Part shown: piece by piece, positions 17,112-25,569 of the stretch
Numbering within the stretch: position 1 is the stretch's first letter
Layout: every line of letters begins with the position of its first letter
Assembly (NCBI RefSeq): GCF_026262625.1
Contig: NZ_SHNN01000003.1
Coordinates: 186,001-250,000 of the forward strand
Reading direction: 5' to 3'
Source: Candidatus Litorirhabdus singularis
GTDB taxonomy: Bacteria; Pseudomonadota; Gammaproteobacteria; Pseudomonadales; Halieaceae
Length of the DNA stretch: 64,000 nt
Translations under genes and position numbers: made by a program
The notes under the pieces: generated by a model
Database searches by the model: none
What the model saw: only the letters and a program-made list of their open reading frames with translations
Told to the model about the DNA's origin: nothing

Positions 17112-17903
17112 ATGGATAGCAGTATCTTCAAAAACCACTATGGACCGGCAGCGGTCATCACCGGCGCCTCCTCAGGCATTGGTTACGCGTTTGCCCAACG
17201 TCTGGCCGCGATCGGCTTTGACCTGGTACTGGTTGCACGCCGTGAAGACCGACTGCAACAGTTAAAGCAGTCGCTGCAGCAGTATCACGTTAAGGTGCAG
17301 CTGTGCGTTGCCGACCTCACCACAGAAAGCGCCGTTGATGCCGTATTTAGCGCCTGCCAAGGCATGGATATCGGCCTGCTGGTCAGCAATGCAGGCTTTG
17401 GCCTGAAGGGGGCCCATCAAGACAACGACCCGGCCACCATGCAGCGCATGCTGACGGTTAATTGCAACGCGCCGATGCAGCTCAGCCACCGCTTTGCACC
17501 GCAACTGGTGGCACGCGAACGTAGCGGAATTATTATCACCAGCTCTGTCGAAGGCCTGATGGGTTTCCCCTACTCCGTGCCCTATGCAGCCAGCAAAGCT
17601 TTCACCAACAGCCTGGCCGAAGGCCTCTGGGGTGAATTGTCACCTCAGGGCGTCGACGTGCTCGGACTGTGCCCGGGTAGCACTGATACAGAGGCACACG
17701 CCCTGCAGGGGATTGATCAATCAAAGCTGGAAGGCATGATGAGCGCCACCGAAGTGGCGAGTCTGGCATTGGAGAACATTACCGAAGGGCCAATCTACAT
17801 TGCGGGTGAACAGAATCAGCAGATGTTTGCCAGTATCACCGAGATGCCAAGACGCGACGCACTGCTAATGATGGCCCAGACCATGCAGGAGTCGTTCAAG
17901 TAG
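17112..17903 (+). CDS. SDR family oxidoreductase
   Basis: Short-chain dehydrogenase of 263 residues. GASSGIG is at 18-24, SNAG at 92-95 (usual NNAG), and catalytic Y158/K162. It resembles the DltE/YqjQ-like 'ketoacyl reductase' type with an arginine pair after strand 2 (VARRE), which suggests NADPH preference. It starts 2 bp after the VOC gene. Its 3' end overlaps the 3' end of a convergent SDR gene by 8 bp. Confidence 0.9.
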   Translation: MDSSIFKNHYGPAAVITGASSGIGYAFAQRLAAIGFDLVLVARREDRLQQLKQSLQQYHVKVQLCVADLTTESAVDAVFSACQGMDIGLLVSNAGFGLKGAHQDNDPATMQRMLTVNCNAPMQLSHRFAPQLVARERSGIIITSSVEGLMGFPYSVPYAASKAFTNSLAEGLWGELSPQGVDVLGLCPGSTDTEAHALQGIDQSKLEGMMSATEVASLALENITEGPIYIAGEQNQQMFASITEMPRRDALLMMAQTMQESFK

Positions 17904-18753
17904 GCTCGGTAAACTCCGTGGCAGGCTCATGCGGCAGACCATTGATGACCGCCGTGCCCCAACTCATCATATCGATCGCTGCTGGTCGACTGGCGAGGTA
18001 ATCGGCGGGCAATCGAGCCCGATTGTCTTCTCCCGCCACCCACAAAGGCCCCTCGCCCAAATGCATCAGGCCTTCTTGCGCCGCCTGATCGCAGGACATC
18101 GCACCGCCTGGCATAAAAGCCTCGAAGTCCACGTGGGCGTGGCTTGGCGTGTTCGTGGCACCCAGCACCAGACACATAGCATCAACTCCGCTGGGCTTCA
18201 GGTCATGCCACAGACCTTCCGCTAACATCTGGTCAAACGCTTTACTGGCAGGATATATAGACAGCCAGGCTGACCCAGCCATAGCCGCCATAGAAGACAG
18301 CAGCATAAGTCCGCCGCGACCGCGTTCGACCATCGCTTTGGCAAAATGATTACACAGCAGCGCCGGCGTGCGGCAGTTCAAGTTAATCATGAAGTCGAGA
18401 TCGTCAACGCTCCACTCGGTGTAGCGGGCATACTTGACTGCCGAACCGACGTTGTAAATGAACAAGCCCACCTCTAACTCCGCGCTAAACGCCTGTATTC
18501 GCTGCAGCACATCGGGCTGAGTAAGATCGGCAGACAGATACCTCACCTCGATATCATGTTCCCGCTGAAGGCTATCTGCCAGTTGCTGCATGGGTTGCTC
18601 GCGCCGCGCCACCAGCAACAGATTAAGACCTGCTGCCGCCAACATTCTGGCAAAAGATTCCCCTACTCCCTCAGAGCCACCGGCAACTAGCGCCCAGGGG
18701 CCATATTTGTCCGCGAAACCGGCAGGCAAATCTGCTGTGGCCGTCATACTCAA
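17896..18753 (-). CDS. SDR family oxidoreductase
   Basis: Short-chain dehydrogenase of 285 residues, related in style to the convergent SDR (VARRE after the second strand). The glycine motif is GGSEGVG at 25-31 and the NNAG position reads YNVG, a departure; the catalytic Tyr-x3-Lys is in SIYPASKAF. An NADPH-dependent reductase or dehydrogenase is likely. It follows the class V aminotransferase gene by 27 bp on the same strand. Substrate unknown. Confidence 0.88.
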   Translation of the reverse strand: MSMTATADLPAGFADKYGPWALVAGGSEGVGESFARMLAAAGLNLLLVARREQPMQQLADSLQREHDIEVRYLSADLTQPDVLQRIQAFSAELEVGLFIYNVGSAVKYARYTEWSVDDLDFMINLNCRTPALLCNHFAKAMVERGRGGLMLLSSMAAMAGSAWLSIYPASKAFDQMLAEGLWHDLKPSGVDAMCLVLGATNTPSHAHVDFEAFMPGGAMSCDQAAQEGLMHLGEGPLWVAGEDNRARLPADYLASRPAAIDMMSWGTAVINGLPHEPATEFTEPT

Positions 18754-18780
18754 CTCCTACCAGTGATCAAACCGGAACCC

Positions 18781-19959
18781 TCAGGACGCGGAAGCGTAAA
18801 CCGCATTGGCCGCTGCCACTGCTTTGCCGCCAGCCAGACTCAGGCCCTGACCAATTAGCGTGTTTTCCAGTGCCGCCAGACACAAACGCACGTTACCGGG
18901 GTTGCTGGCATAGCCCATCAGGCCGATGCGCCAGACCTTACCGGCCAGCGCTCCAAGACCCGCACCAATTTCAAGATTGTAATCCTGTAACAAAGTGGTC
19001 CGCAGTGCAGCGTCATCAACACCGTCAGGAATACTCACGAGGTTGAGCTGGGGCAACCGACTCGCGGCTTCAACTACCAGTTGTAGCCCCATGGTTTCCA
19101 GACCCGCTTTAAGTGCCTCGTGATTGCGCGCGTGACGCGCCCAGCTGGCCTCTAAACCTTCTTCTTGCAGTATGGTCAGAGACTCGTGCAGCGCGTATAA
19201 CGCGTTAATAGGCGCGGTATGGTGATAAGCCCGCTTGGCACCGCCGCCCCAGTAGCCCATCACCAGGTTCATATCCAGAAACCAGCTTTGTACTGGCGTC
19301 TGGCGCGACTGAATAACATCTACCGCGGCCTGACTGAATGTTACCGGTGATAACCCCGGCACACAGGACAAACACTTCTGCGTGCCAGAGTAGACCGCAT
19401 CTGCGCCCCAGCCATCCACATCAACTTCTATACCCGCCAGTCCGGTCACGGTATCCACAATCGACAACATGCCAGCCGCACTGGCCATTTGACACAGAGC
19501 GTAGGCGTCACTTTGCACACCGGTAGAGGTCTCGGCGTGCACAAAGGCCAGCAGCTTGGCGTCTGGATGCGCAGCAATCGCCTGCGCCACCTTGGCGGTG
19601 TCAACTGCGCTACCCCACTCGTCTTCCACCATAATCGCTTCGCAGCCGGCGCGAGTGACATTTTCTTTCATACGCCCACCGAATACGCCGTTCTGACAGA
19701 TAATGGCTTTATCACCCGCCTCCAGCAGGTTCACGAAGCAGGCTTCCATGCCAGCGGAACCCGGCGCCGATATCGGCAGCGTCAGTTCGTTACTGGTCTG
19801 AAACGCGAATTGCAGTAATTGCTTGATCTCATCCATTAACTGGATAAAGGCCGGATCCAAATGGCCGATGGTCGGGCGCGCCAGGGCTCCGGTAATACGA
19901 GGGTCAACGTCGGAGGGCCCGGGGCCCATCAGTACACGCCGGGGCGGATAAAAACTCAT
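18781..19959 (-). CDS. class V aminotransferase (alanine/serine-glyoxylate type)
   Basis: PLP enzyme of 392 residues with fold type I of the AGT/serine-pyruvate group. Start block GPGPSDVDPRI and substrate loop GSAGMEACFVNLL are typical; the Schiff-base lysine is K195 in SGTQKCLS. It probably transfers the amino group of Ala or Ser to glyoxylate, as in photorespiratory-type or purine/glycine metabolism. It is the first gene of a two-gene minus-strand unit with the SDR. Link to the surrounding catabolic genes is unclear. Confidence 0.92.
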   Translation of the reverse strand: MSFYPPRRVLMGPGPSDVDPRITGALARPTIGHLDPAFIQLMDEIKQLLQFAFQTSNELTLPISAPGSAGMEACFVNLLEAGDKAIICQNGVFGGRMKENVTRAGCEAIMVEDEWGSAVDTAKVAQAIAAHPDAKLLAFVHAETSTGVQSDAYALCQMASAAGMLSIVDTVTGLAGIEVDVDGWGADAVYSGTQKCLSCVPGLSPVTFSQAAVDVIQSRQTPVQSWFLDMNLVMGYWGGGAKRAYHHTAPINALYALHESLTILQEEGLEASWARHARNHEALKAGLETMGLQLVVEAASRLPQLNLVSIPDGVDDAALRTTLLQDYNLEIGAGLGALAGKVWRIGLMGYASNPGNVRLCLAALENTLIGQGLSLAGGKAVAAANAVYASAS

Positions 19960-20142
19960 AGGGAATACCTCAAAATCTGTGGCCGATCAGTTTACCTAAT
20001 TGGCTCTGCCACGTCAGCTGATCAACGCATAACGCTAAACACACAACTGGACGTTAATCAGGACGGCACGTAACATTGCGGCATACTATTGTCGGCGGGC
20101 CTCACCCGCCACCAAGCCCATTCCAGTCAGGAGTTGCCAGAG

Positions 20143-20328
20143 ATGGCGGATGTCGTACCTTTTAAGAAACCCAGTCTCAAGGAAAAACACCGGGGCAATA
20201 CACTGTGCCGCAATGGCCACCACAAATGGGCGATCGAAAAAGCCAATCAGTTTGACGTCAAGTACGGCAAGCTAGTCACCATTTACAAGTGCAGCCGCTG
20301 TGGCACACTGCGCAACGAACTAACCTGA
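20143..20328 (+). CDS. small zinc-ribbon-like protein
   Basis: A 61-residue basic protein with a CRNGHHKW segment and a C-terminal YKCSRCGTLR, giving one Cys/His pair and a CxxC that could bind one zinc. AGGAG lies 9 nt before the ATG at 20143; the longer frame lacks a site. It is not a named family to me. Such small zinc ribbons often bind nucleic acid or act as adaptors. It is flanked by the aminotransferase (divergent) and MarR (convergent) genes. Confidence 0.75.
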   Translation: MADVVPFKKPSLKEKHRGNTLCRNGHHKWAIEKANQFDVKYGKLVTIYKCSRCGTLRNELT

Positions 20329-20342
20329 ACGCCACGCCAGCT

Positions 20343-20762
20343 CTAGCTGGCTAATATCTGCGTCAGCTTCTGCAAGTCGCTCACCTGCTCTTTATTCAGT
20401 CGCTGCAGCTGCCGACTCGACATCTCATCAAAACTGACCGCAGCTTCTGCATAAATGCGGCCACCCCCCCTGCTCAATTTGACCAGACTGGAACGGGCAT
20501 CGCGCGGGTTGCGCTGCTTCAGCACCAACCCGGTTTTCTCCATCGGCATTAGCATACGGGTCACACCCGATGCCGTGCGCCCCAGAGCACCGGCCAGATC
20601 AATGCGACGCATGCTCTGGCCGGGTGCCTCCGCCAACAGGTGTAACACCACAAATTCTGCCAGACCCAGCCCGTGCACCGCGCCCAGGCCATTATCGATG
20701 CGCCCGGTTAACTCGCCCACGGCGCGCGATAGCGCCAGCACTGTTTGCGCTTGTGTATTCAC
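20343..20762 (-). CDS. MarR family transcriptional regulator
   Basis: Winged-helix regulator of about 139 residues: dimerisation helix, recognition region MRRIDLAGALGRTASGVTRMLMPMEKTGLV and the wing QRNPRDARSSLVKLS with the family's conserved D-x-R. MarR proteins are usually relieved by small hydrophobic or phenolic ligands. A GTG at 20762 with AAGGTGG 8 nt upstream is preferred to an ATG at 20789, which has no ribosome site and lies against the operator palindrome. Autoregulation is likely; the other target genes are not obvious. Confidence 0.88.
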   Translation of the reverse strand: MNTQAQTVLALSRAVGELTGRIDNGLGAVHGLGLAEFVVLHLLAEAPGQSMRRIDLAGALGRTASGVTRMLMPMEKTGLVLKQRNPRDARSSLVKLSRGGGRIYAEAAVSFDEMSSRQLQRLNKEQVSDLQKLTQILAS

Positions 20763-20790
20763 TGTTACAACCACCTTATATATTTGCATA

Positions 20791-20834
20791 ATACTTGATC
20801 TATCAAGTATCTATCCATAAACCAAGAGAGTCAA
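20791..20834 (-). promoter_or_regulatory. MarR promoter with overlapping palindromic operator
   Basis: On the minus strand TTGACT (20834-20829) is 17 bp from GATACT (20811-20806). The -10 lies within a perfect inverted repeat ATACTTGAT-ct-ATCAAGTAT (20791-20810). This 20-bp form is typical of MarR operators and its position over the -10 implies repression of the MarR gene itself. Confidence 0.7.
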
Positions 20835-20871
20835 GCGACAATGATCTCTGGTCGAAGGATTTGGCGAGCTG

Positions 20872-21045
20872 TTATCGGCGCTCAGCGATGAATAAACGTA
20901 TCTGCAACATAAGAAGCGTGCCGCATAAGGCGAGCATCCCGACATTGACAGTCAATGCCAGCGGACTCATCTGCGCCGCGCGAATCAATAGCGTCGCAGC
21001 CGGCGCGAGCGCACCGAGGACCGCAATAAATGAGGCGGCATACAT
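20872..21045 (-). CDS. small hydrophobic protein, two predicted membrane segments
   Basis: A 57-residue frame running ATG to TAA. Residues 3-23 (ASFIAVLGALAPAATLLI...) and about 28-50 (LALTVNVGMLALCGTLLMLQ) are each long enough to cross the membrane, with a basic end IRLFIAERR. Third-position composition and hydrophobic continuity favour it over the overlapping plus-strand frame. No good ribosome site is visible. Its start lies about 12 bp from a repeat element, so it may be a remnant of a larger membrane protein cut by that insertion. Function unknown. Confidence 0.45.
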   Translation of the reverse strand: MYAASFIAVLGALAPAATLLIRAAQMSPLALTVNVGMLALCGTLLMLQIRLFIAERR

Positions 21046-21056
21046 AGCTTAGCTTA

Positions 21057-21190
21057 AGGGGTCAGAGCCCTTTTTTGAGCGTCCGCTTCGAGGTTTGATC
21101 TCAACCGGTCGTTAGCTCTGCCCTAGATCTGATCCGCCCTGCCGTCCGCTTTCGCCTATCAACGGCCATATATCCTCATGACGTCCAGAG
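21057..21190 (+). repeat. structured intergenic repeat, copy a
   Basis: Begins GGGGTCAGAGCCCTTTTT, then GAGCGTCCGCTTCGAGGT, a variable part, CGTTAGC, GATCCGCCCT and CCGCTTTCGCCTAT. These blocks recur in the same order near 22010 and 23463. It stands between the small membrane ORF and the first orphan lipoprotein gene. Borders, especially the right one, are approximate. Confidence 0.7.
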
Positions 21191-21370
21191 CCATGAAATC
21201 GGCGCCTTATGCCATCCTCATTTTAAACCCAGCTGGGTATTGTGGCTCAATTAGGGAAAATTATTTGGGAGTTACTAATGGGCTGGCTTGAGAATCGGCG
21301 CGTAAGGCGCGAATGGCAAAGAAAGGTGGAGAGAATCTTTAGCGGCACGGATGAACCAAGAAATAAGACC

Positions 21371-21934
21371 ATGAAGGCTTCACATTTCATCTGCGTCACT
21401 ACCCTGGCAGTCGCATTATCTGCATGTGCGCCCAACGCTGAGAAATCTCCAGTTGGCGCCGAGGAGCAAGGGGTAGCTCAGGGGAGAACATTAATCGTTG
21501 ACGGTAAGGCACGGGAAATTCCTGAGGGCGCAGACGTAATTTCTTGGAAGTGCCGTGAGTATGGTAGCCGCGATTCCAAGGATGAAGTTCTTGTCGAAGT
21601 TGGCCGAGCATCGTTTGCAAGCCTTGTCAAAACGCGCGATGAATATCAAGAACTGGACGAGTCGGATAAAGACTCACTTTCGAAAATTTTAAAAGCATTG
21701 GAGGACCACACCGCATTCGTTCTTTATGACGGAACGAATGAGGGAGAACTTGCCTTCTACAGTCGTGAGGGTCTCGACCAGAATTGGTATTGGGGTAGTC
21801 TTGGGGAAGAGGACCAAAAATATCGATACGCAATCGTTATAAAGCCGGATGGTAAAGGCCTGTACTACGACTTCTCTACCGCCAAAGATGGTGTCAAGAA
21901 TAGGGCTGATGACGTTTTTAAATGCAGCAGGTGA
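21371..21934 (+). CDS. orphan lipoprotein
   Basis: Predicted lipoprotein of 187 residues: signal peptide MKASHFICVTTLAVALSAC with lipobox LSAC (Cys 19), then a charged, Glu/Asp-rich domain. I do not recognise a family. The frame is open for 43 more codons upstream (from 21242, basic WLENRRVRREWQRK segment), but that would bury the signal peptide, so 21371 is preferred although its ribosome site is weak. It stands alone, bounded on both sides by copies of the intergenic repeat, and looks like acquired or cassette-like cargo. Confidence is high in export, low in function. Confidence 0.7.
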   Translation: MKASHFICVTTLAVALSACAPNAEKSPVGAEEQGVAQGRTLIVDGKAREIPEGADVISWKCREYGSRDSKDEVLVEVGRASFASLVKTRDEYQELDESDKDSLSKILKALEDHTAFVLYDGTNEGELAFYSREGLDQNWYWGSLGEEDQKYRYAIVIKPDGKGLYYDFSTAKDGVKNRADDVFKCSR

Positions 21935-22004
21935 ACATACATGTTCTCTAACTTGACGTAGCTGTATCTTCTCTGCCCAAAGCGGAGAGAGAATAGTCGC
22001 TAGT

Positions 22005-22110
22005 TTAGTTCCGCTTCGAGGTGATAGTAGTCGTTAGCAGAGTCCTGGAATCCGATCAGCCCTAATGTCGGCTTTCGCCTATTCTGGGACATACTGCTCA
22101 CCCGTTTCTA
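22005..22110 (+). repeat. structured intergenic repeat, copy b
   Basis: Shares with copies a and c the ordered blocks CCGCTTCGAGGTG, TCGTTAGC, GGAATCCGATC, CCTAATGTCGGCTTTCGCCTAT, but lacks the GGGGTCAGAG end. The remainder of this 341-bp gap holds one GC-rich hairpin (GCCTCTGCC / GGCGGAGGC, 22149-22172, one mismatch) and no gene I can support. Confidence 0.7.
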
Positions 22111-22275
22111 ACAGATAAACTAGCTTACGCATCAGAGCTAGACTTGACGCCTCTGCCACGTTTGGCGGAGGCGACCAGTCGCTCGCCAGCGGTGGTTGGA
22201 AGCGAAGAGGCCGTGGTATGCATCAATTTTATTGCCAGGGACACTGGTTCATTTGGTCCGATAATTCCATGCATT

Positions 22276-23217
22276 CTATTGTTGTAGAGCTTTTCTTAGT
22301 TGCTCAAATGCCTCTGCGTCTTTTTTGCTGAAGTTGAATTTTGTGCTAGTGGTTTCCACTAGTTTTTTTTTGCCAGATTCGCCTAGTGCATGGATAGTGA
22401 TTGATATTGGATAATCCGTATTGGTAGCTATGCTGGTTTGCGGGCATTGAAAAAATGTAGAACTATTGCTGCCAATCTGTTTTGTAACCTCGCATTGTTG
22501 TTTATGGTCAGGTGCTTTGAAGAAAACTGTTACATCTAGAGGCGTGCTGGATCCATTTGCCAAATTTAGAGCTAACGCGGGTCCGGTCCCTGGAAATGCC
22601 ATCATTCCGCCGCTAGTGATACTGACCCATTGTGATGAGAACTGATAAGCAGTCGGACGTGTACTGCCGCTACTTACTATTGAGGAATTAGTTTCAACAA
22701 GATCAATGCCATATGAGCTTTTAACTCTTTCGGCAATGTCGCCCTGAGCAATATCCACTTTATAGCGAATATTTGTGTAAATGGTAATTAGGCCCGGTGG
22801 AAATTCAACAACTATCCTGCCAATATAAACCGGTTTGTTTGGTTGAACAGAAAAACTCAGCTCTATCTTCTTCTTCGCAGAATAGCCAAAACCGCTTTGG
22901 CTCAATACGAAGAAAGTGTAACTACCCGCAGGCATAGATAAAGCAAATATCTTTTCTTCGCCATCTCGATTTGCAATGACAGAATACTCATCTGGGAACA
23001 TGCCTGAATCATTGTCATTTTTGGCGATGAGCTTCCATTCTGTTCGACCAAATGGATCGTCACCACCTCTTATTATTAGCGAGCCTATAGCTATACCTTC
23101 ATTTGGTGAAAGAGATTTCAAATCTTCAGGCGATAACTTGGAAGGTGTTGCGCAACTGTTGAGAAGAAAAACAATAAGAAGCATTGAGCAAACTCTGAGT
23201 GAGTTATCAGATTCCAT
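22276..23217 (-). CDS. orphan lipoprotein, low-GC gene
   Basis: Predicted lipoprotein of 313 residues: signal MESDNSLRVCSMLLIVFLLNSC with lipobox LNSC, then a mostly beta-rich periplasmic part (SYTFFVLSQSGFG, KPVYIGRIVVEFPPG) recalling carboxypeptidase-regulatory-like or DUF2846-like domains; this is a guess. Codon use is visibly more AT-rich than in neighbouring genes, a sign of transfer. It lies between repeat copies b and c and on the opposite strand to the other orphan lipoprotein. No ribosome-site doubt: GGAGAAAG precedes the ATG. Function unknown. Confidence 0.75.
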   Translation of the reverse strand: MESDNSLRVCSMLLIVFLLNSCATPSKLSPEDLKSLSPNEGIAIGSLIIRGGDDPFGRTEWKLIAKNDNDSGMFPDEYSVIANRDGEEKIFALSMPAGSYTFFVLSQSGFGYSAKKKIELSFSVQPNKPVYIGRIVVEFPPGLITIYTNIRYKVDIAQGDIAERVKSSYGIDLVETNSSIVSSGSTRPTAYQFSSQWVSITSGGMMAFPGTGPALALNLANGSSTPLDVTVFFKAPDHKQQCEVTKQIGSNSSTFFQCPQTSIATNTDYPISITIHALGESGKKKLVETTSTKFNFSKKDAEAFEQLRKALQQ

Positions 23218-23462
23218 TTCTTTCTCCTATTTCGTGCCTGGCGAAAAATAGGGACTTTAATACTTTCATCATGTTCATGACGCGTCCCCACTTTCGGTGC
23301 ATCTAATCAACTTTGAGCGTAACTCTCCTTCATATGGAACTAGTTGATCTGGAGTAATATTACCGTATTAAAAGTAAGACTATTTTGCTGCTGCCGGCAG
23401 CTTGGCTATAATGATAGGGAATAAGAAAATGTCGGTCGAGGCCGCCATAAGAATGAGCTAAT

Positions 23463-23640
23463 GGGGTCAGAGCCCTTCTTTGAGCGTCCGCTTCGAGGTG
23501 AAAGCGGAAGTTTTCGCTGAATATATCGCATGGCTGAAAGGGCTCGTTAGCCAAGCCCTTGAATCCAATCCACTGTAATGTCGGGCATCAGTAATCGGGA
23601 CAGACCTACATTTTGGAACCCATAAAAGGGCTCTGACCCT
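23463..23640. mobile_element. MITE-like element, repeat copy c, with 14-bp terminal inverted repeats
   Basis: Perfect terminal inverted repeats GGGTCAGAGCCCTT (23464-23477) and AAGGGCTCTGACCC (23626-23639) enclose about 175 bp with no coding sequence. Inside are the blocks shared with copies a and b and a hairpin TCCGCTT / AAGCGGA (23487-23508). Sequences like GGGGTCAGAGCCC are familiar from intergenic repeats near REP-associated transposases in Proteobacteria, but no transposase is present here. The rest of this 436-bp gap (23218-23462) has no supported gene. Confidence 0.65.
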
Positions 23641-23653
23641 ATCTGATGCGCCA

Positions 23654-24223
23654 TCATTTCTCGGCAAGGTGGTAGTCATGAATCTGATCGGGAGTAATCT
23701 CACGCTGTAAGATACCCTCAAAACCACCGGGCGGCGCGTAGCTGTCTTCGAATTGCACCAGCCCATCATTATCAAAGCCCCAAATGATGACCAGCCGACT
23801 TTGATACAGGTATAACTTCTCGGCATCGGCGTCTGCGTGACCCATCATTTGCAGCACCGCTCCAGGGTAGGCCATCTTGATGACGCCCTCCTCCATAATA
23901 TGATCGCGGTCGGCAATAATTCGGTCGGACTTGTGCTCTATGCGGTGCAAACCCGACTCGACAATCATACGGTAGTAATCGGCAACGCCGGCTTTACCCT
24001 GCGGGCTGTTAGCAGCATCCGCCGCCGGGTCGCCAGAATAGGAATGATAGCTGGCCTGCGGGGACACGGTGGCCATAAGTTGCTCGAAATCAGCCGCCGC
24101 TTCATAGCGGGCATGATTAATCACGATCTGCATGTGAGCCCTGATCTGTGGGTCTGGTTCGACCGCCATGCGTGATTCCATCAAGACCCAGTTACGTCGC
24201 GGATCTATAATATAATCGCTCAT
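23654..24223 (-). CDS. SnoaL/NTF2-like protein
   Basis: A 189-residue protein with the SnoaL-type alpha+beta layout: NHARYEAAADFEQLMATVSPQASYHSY near the N-terminus, GKAGVADYYRMIVESG, then strands with LVIIWGFDNDGLVQFEDSYAPP. The family contains polyketide cyclases, steroid isomerases and inactive binding folds; no reaction can be assigned. The start at 24223 is preceded by AGAGGGTG. It is divergent from the nucleoside transporter gene and abuts the MITE-like element at its 3' end. Confidence 0.8.
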   Translation of the reverse strand: MSDYIIDPRRNWVLMESRMAVEPDPQIRAHMQIVINHARYEAAADFEQLMATVSPQASYHSYSGDPAADAANSPQGKAGVADYYRMIVESGLHRIEHKSDRIIADRDHIMEEGVIKMAYPGAVLQMMGHADADAEKLYLYQSRLVIIWGFDNDGLVQFEDSYAPPGGFEGILQREITPDQIHDYHLAEK

Positions 24224-24331
24224 AAGAACACCCTCTGCGTTGGCAAGTAGTAGTGCCCCAGAACCGCAGATAGCGGTATATTGAAGCCCTGATAACAACT
24301 CAAGCTACAGCAGCCAGAAGGCGCTTACCAG

Positions 24332-25567
24332 ATGTCACAGGCTATACCCGGTCTCGCCATTATCATTTTTCTGGCCTGGCTTACTTCTTCAAACCGTCGC
24401 GCGTTTCCACTGCGACTGGTAATCGTCGGTTTTGGTGTGCAGCTACTGCTGGCACTGGCGTTCCTCAAACTACCAGTTCTGCAAGAGCTGTTATTACTGA
24501 TCAACAAAGCCGTACTCAGCGTCGAAGCGGCTACCAACCAGGGTACGCAGTTGGTGTTTGGCTTTGTGGGTGGCGGTCCTGCGCCCTATGCAATTACCGC
24601 TGCACAACACAATATGGTGCTAGCATTTCGTGCCCTGCCCATTGTAATCGTCTTCGCCGCGCTCAGCGCTTTGCTCTGGCACTGGCGTATCATCCCGCTA
24701 CTGGTAACCGGGTTTGCGCGCCTGCTGGCGGGCACACTGGGCCTCAGCGGCGCGGTCAGTGTTGGCAGCGCTGCTTCCGTTTTCGTCGGCATGGTGGAGT
24801 CGCCCCTGCTGATTAAACCCTATCTCGCCAAGATGTCGCGGCATGAACTGTTTGTGCTGATGACCTGTGGGATGGCTACGGTTGCCGGTACCGTGATGGG
24901 TTTGTATGCGGGCATTCTAGCTAGCGTGCTGCCACAGGCACTGAGTCATATCCTGGTTGCATCACTGGTGTCAGCGCCGGCGGCGATTATGCTTGCCGCT
25001 ATTATGGTGCCTGCCGAAACCGATGCGACACCAGCGGTCATGGATATGTCCTCGCCCTATCAAAGCAGCATGGATGCGCTGGTCAGCGGCACTGGGGAAG
25101 GCGTAAAGCTGTTCGGCAATATCATCGCCATGCTCATCGTGTTCGTTGCACTGGTGTATCTGGCGGACCAAGTGCTCGGATTAATACCCACAGGCGGTGA
25201 GCCTCTGAGTCTTATCGGAGTCGCAGGGAAATTATTGGCCCCGCTCGCCTACCTGCTAGGAATCCCCTGGTCAGAGGCGCAGTACGCCGGGGAGCTATTG
25301 GCCACCAAAGTCTTTATTAACGAGTTGGTGGCCTATTTGCAGCTAGCAGGTAGCGATTCCCAGCAGCTGAGCGCACACAGCCAACTGATTATGACCTACG
25401 CACTGTGTGGCTTTGCCAACTTTGGTTCTTTGGGGATAATGTTGGGAGGTCTGACAGCTCTGTGCCCGCAGCGTCGCGACGATATTATGCAACTGGCACC
25501 GCGGTCAATTTGGTCGGGACTGCTGGCAACCTGTATGACCGGAGCGCTGATCGGTCTGGTAGCCTGA
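24332..25567 (+). CDS. NupC-type concentrative nucleoside transporter
   Basis: Concentrative nucleoside transporter (CNT family) of 411 residues, an inner-membrane cation-nucleoside symporter. It is hydrophobic throughout with about 8-10 membrane segments. The N-terminal block LVFGFVGGG, the pore repeat GLSGAVSVGSAASVFVGMVESPLLIKPYL, and the later KVFINELVAY and CGFANFGSLGIMLGG match the two CNT core repeats. It stands alone on the plus strand. It ends 2 bp from a convergent SnoaL-like gene. Confidence 0.93.
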   Translation: MSQAIPGLAIIIFLAWLTSSNRRAFPLRLVIVGFGVQLLLALAFLKLPVLQELLLLINKAVLSVEAATNQGTQLVFGFVGGGPAPYAITAAQHNMVLAFRALPIVIVFAALSALLWHWRIIPLLVTGFARLLAGTLGLSGAVSVGSAASVFVGMVESPLLIKPYLAKMSRHELFVLMTCGMATVAGTVMGLYAGILASVLPQALSHILVASLVSAPAAIMLAAIMVPAETDATPAVMDMSSPYQSSMDALVSGTGEGVKLFGNIIAMLIVFVALVYLADQVLGLIPTGGEPLSLIGVAGKLLAPLAYLLGIPWSEAQYAGELLATKVFINELVAYLQLAGSDSQQLSAHSQLIMTYALCGFANFGSLGIMLGGLTALCPQRRDDIMQLAPRSIWSGLLATCMTGALIGLVA

Positions 25568-25569
25568 CA

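Noticed and set aside
20795-21052. 85-residue plus-strand ORF
   Set aside because: Composition is not protein-like and the minus strand has a better small membrane ORF.
21242-21370. N-terminal extension of the first orphan lipoprotein
   Set aside because: It would place the signal peptide inside the protein; treated as non-coding although the frame is open.
21057-23640. Integron cassette array with attC sites
   Set aside because: The GTTAGC blocks do not fit the GTTRRRY end, no RYYYAAC partner is clear, the two genes are on opposite strands and no integrase is in the window.
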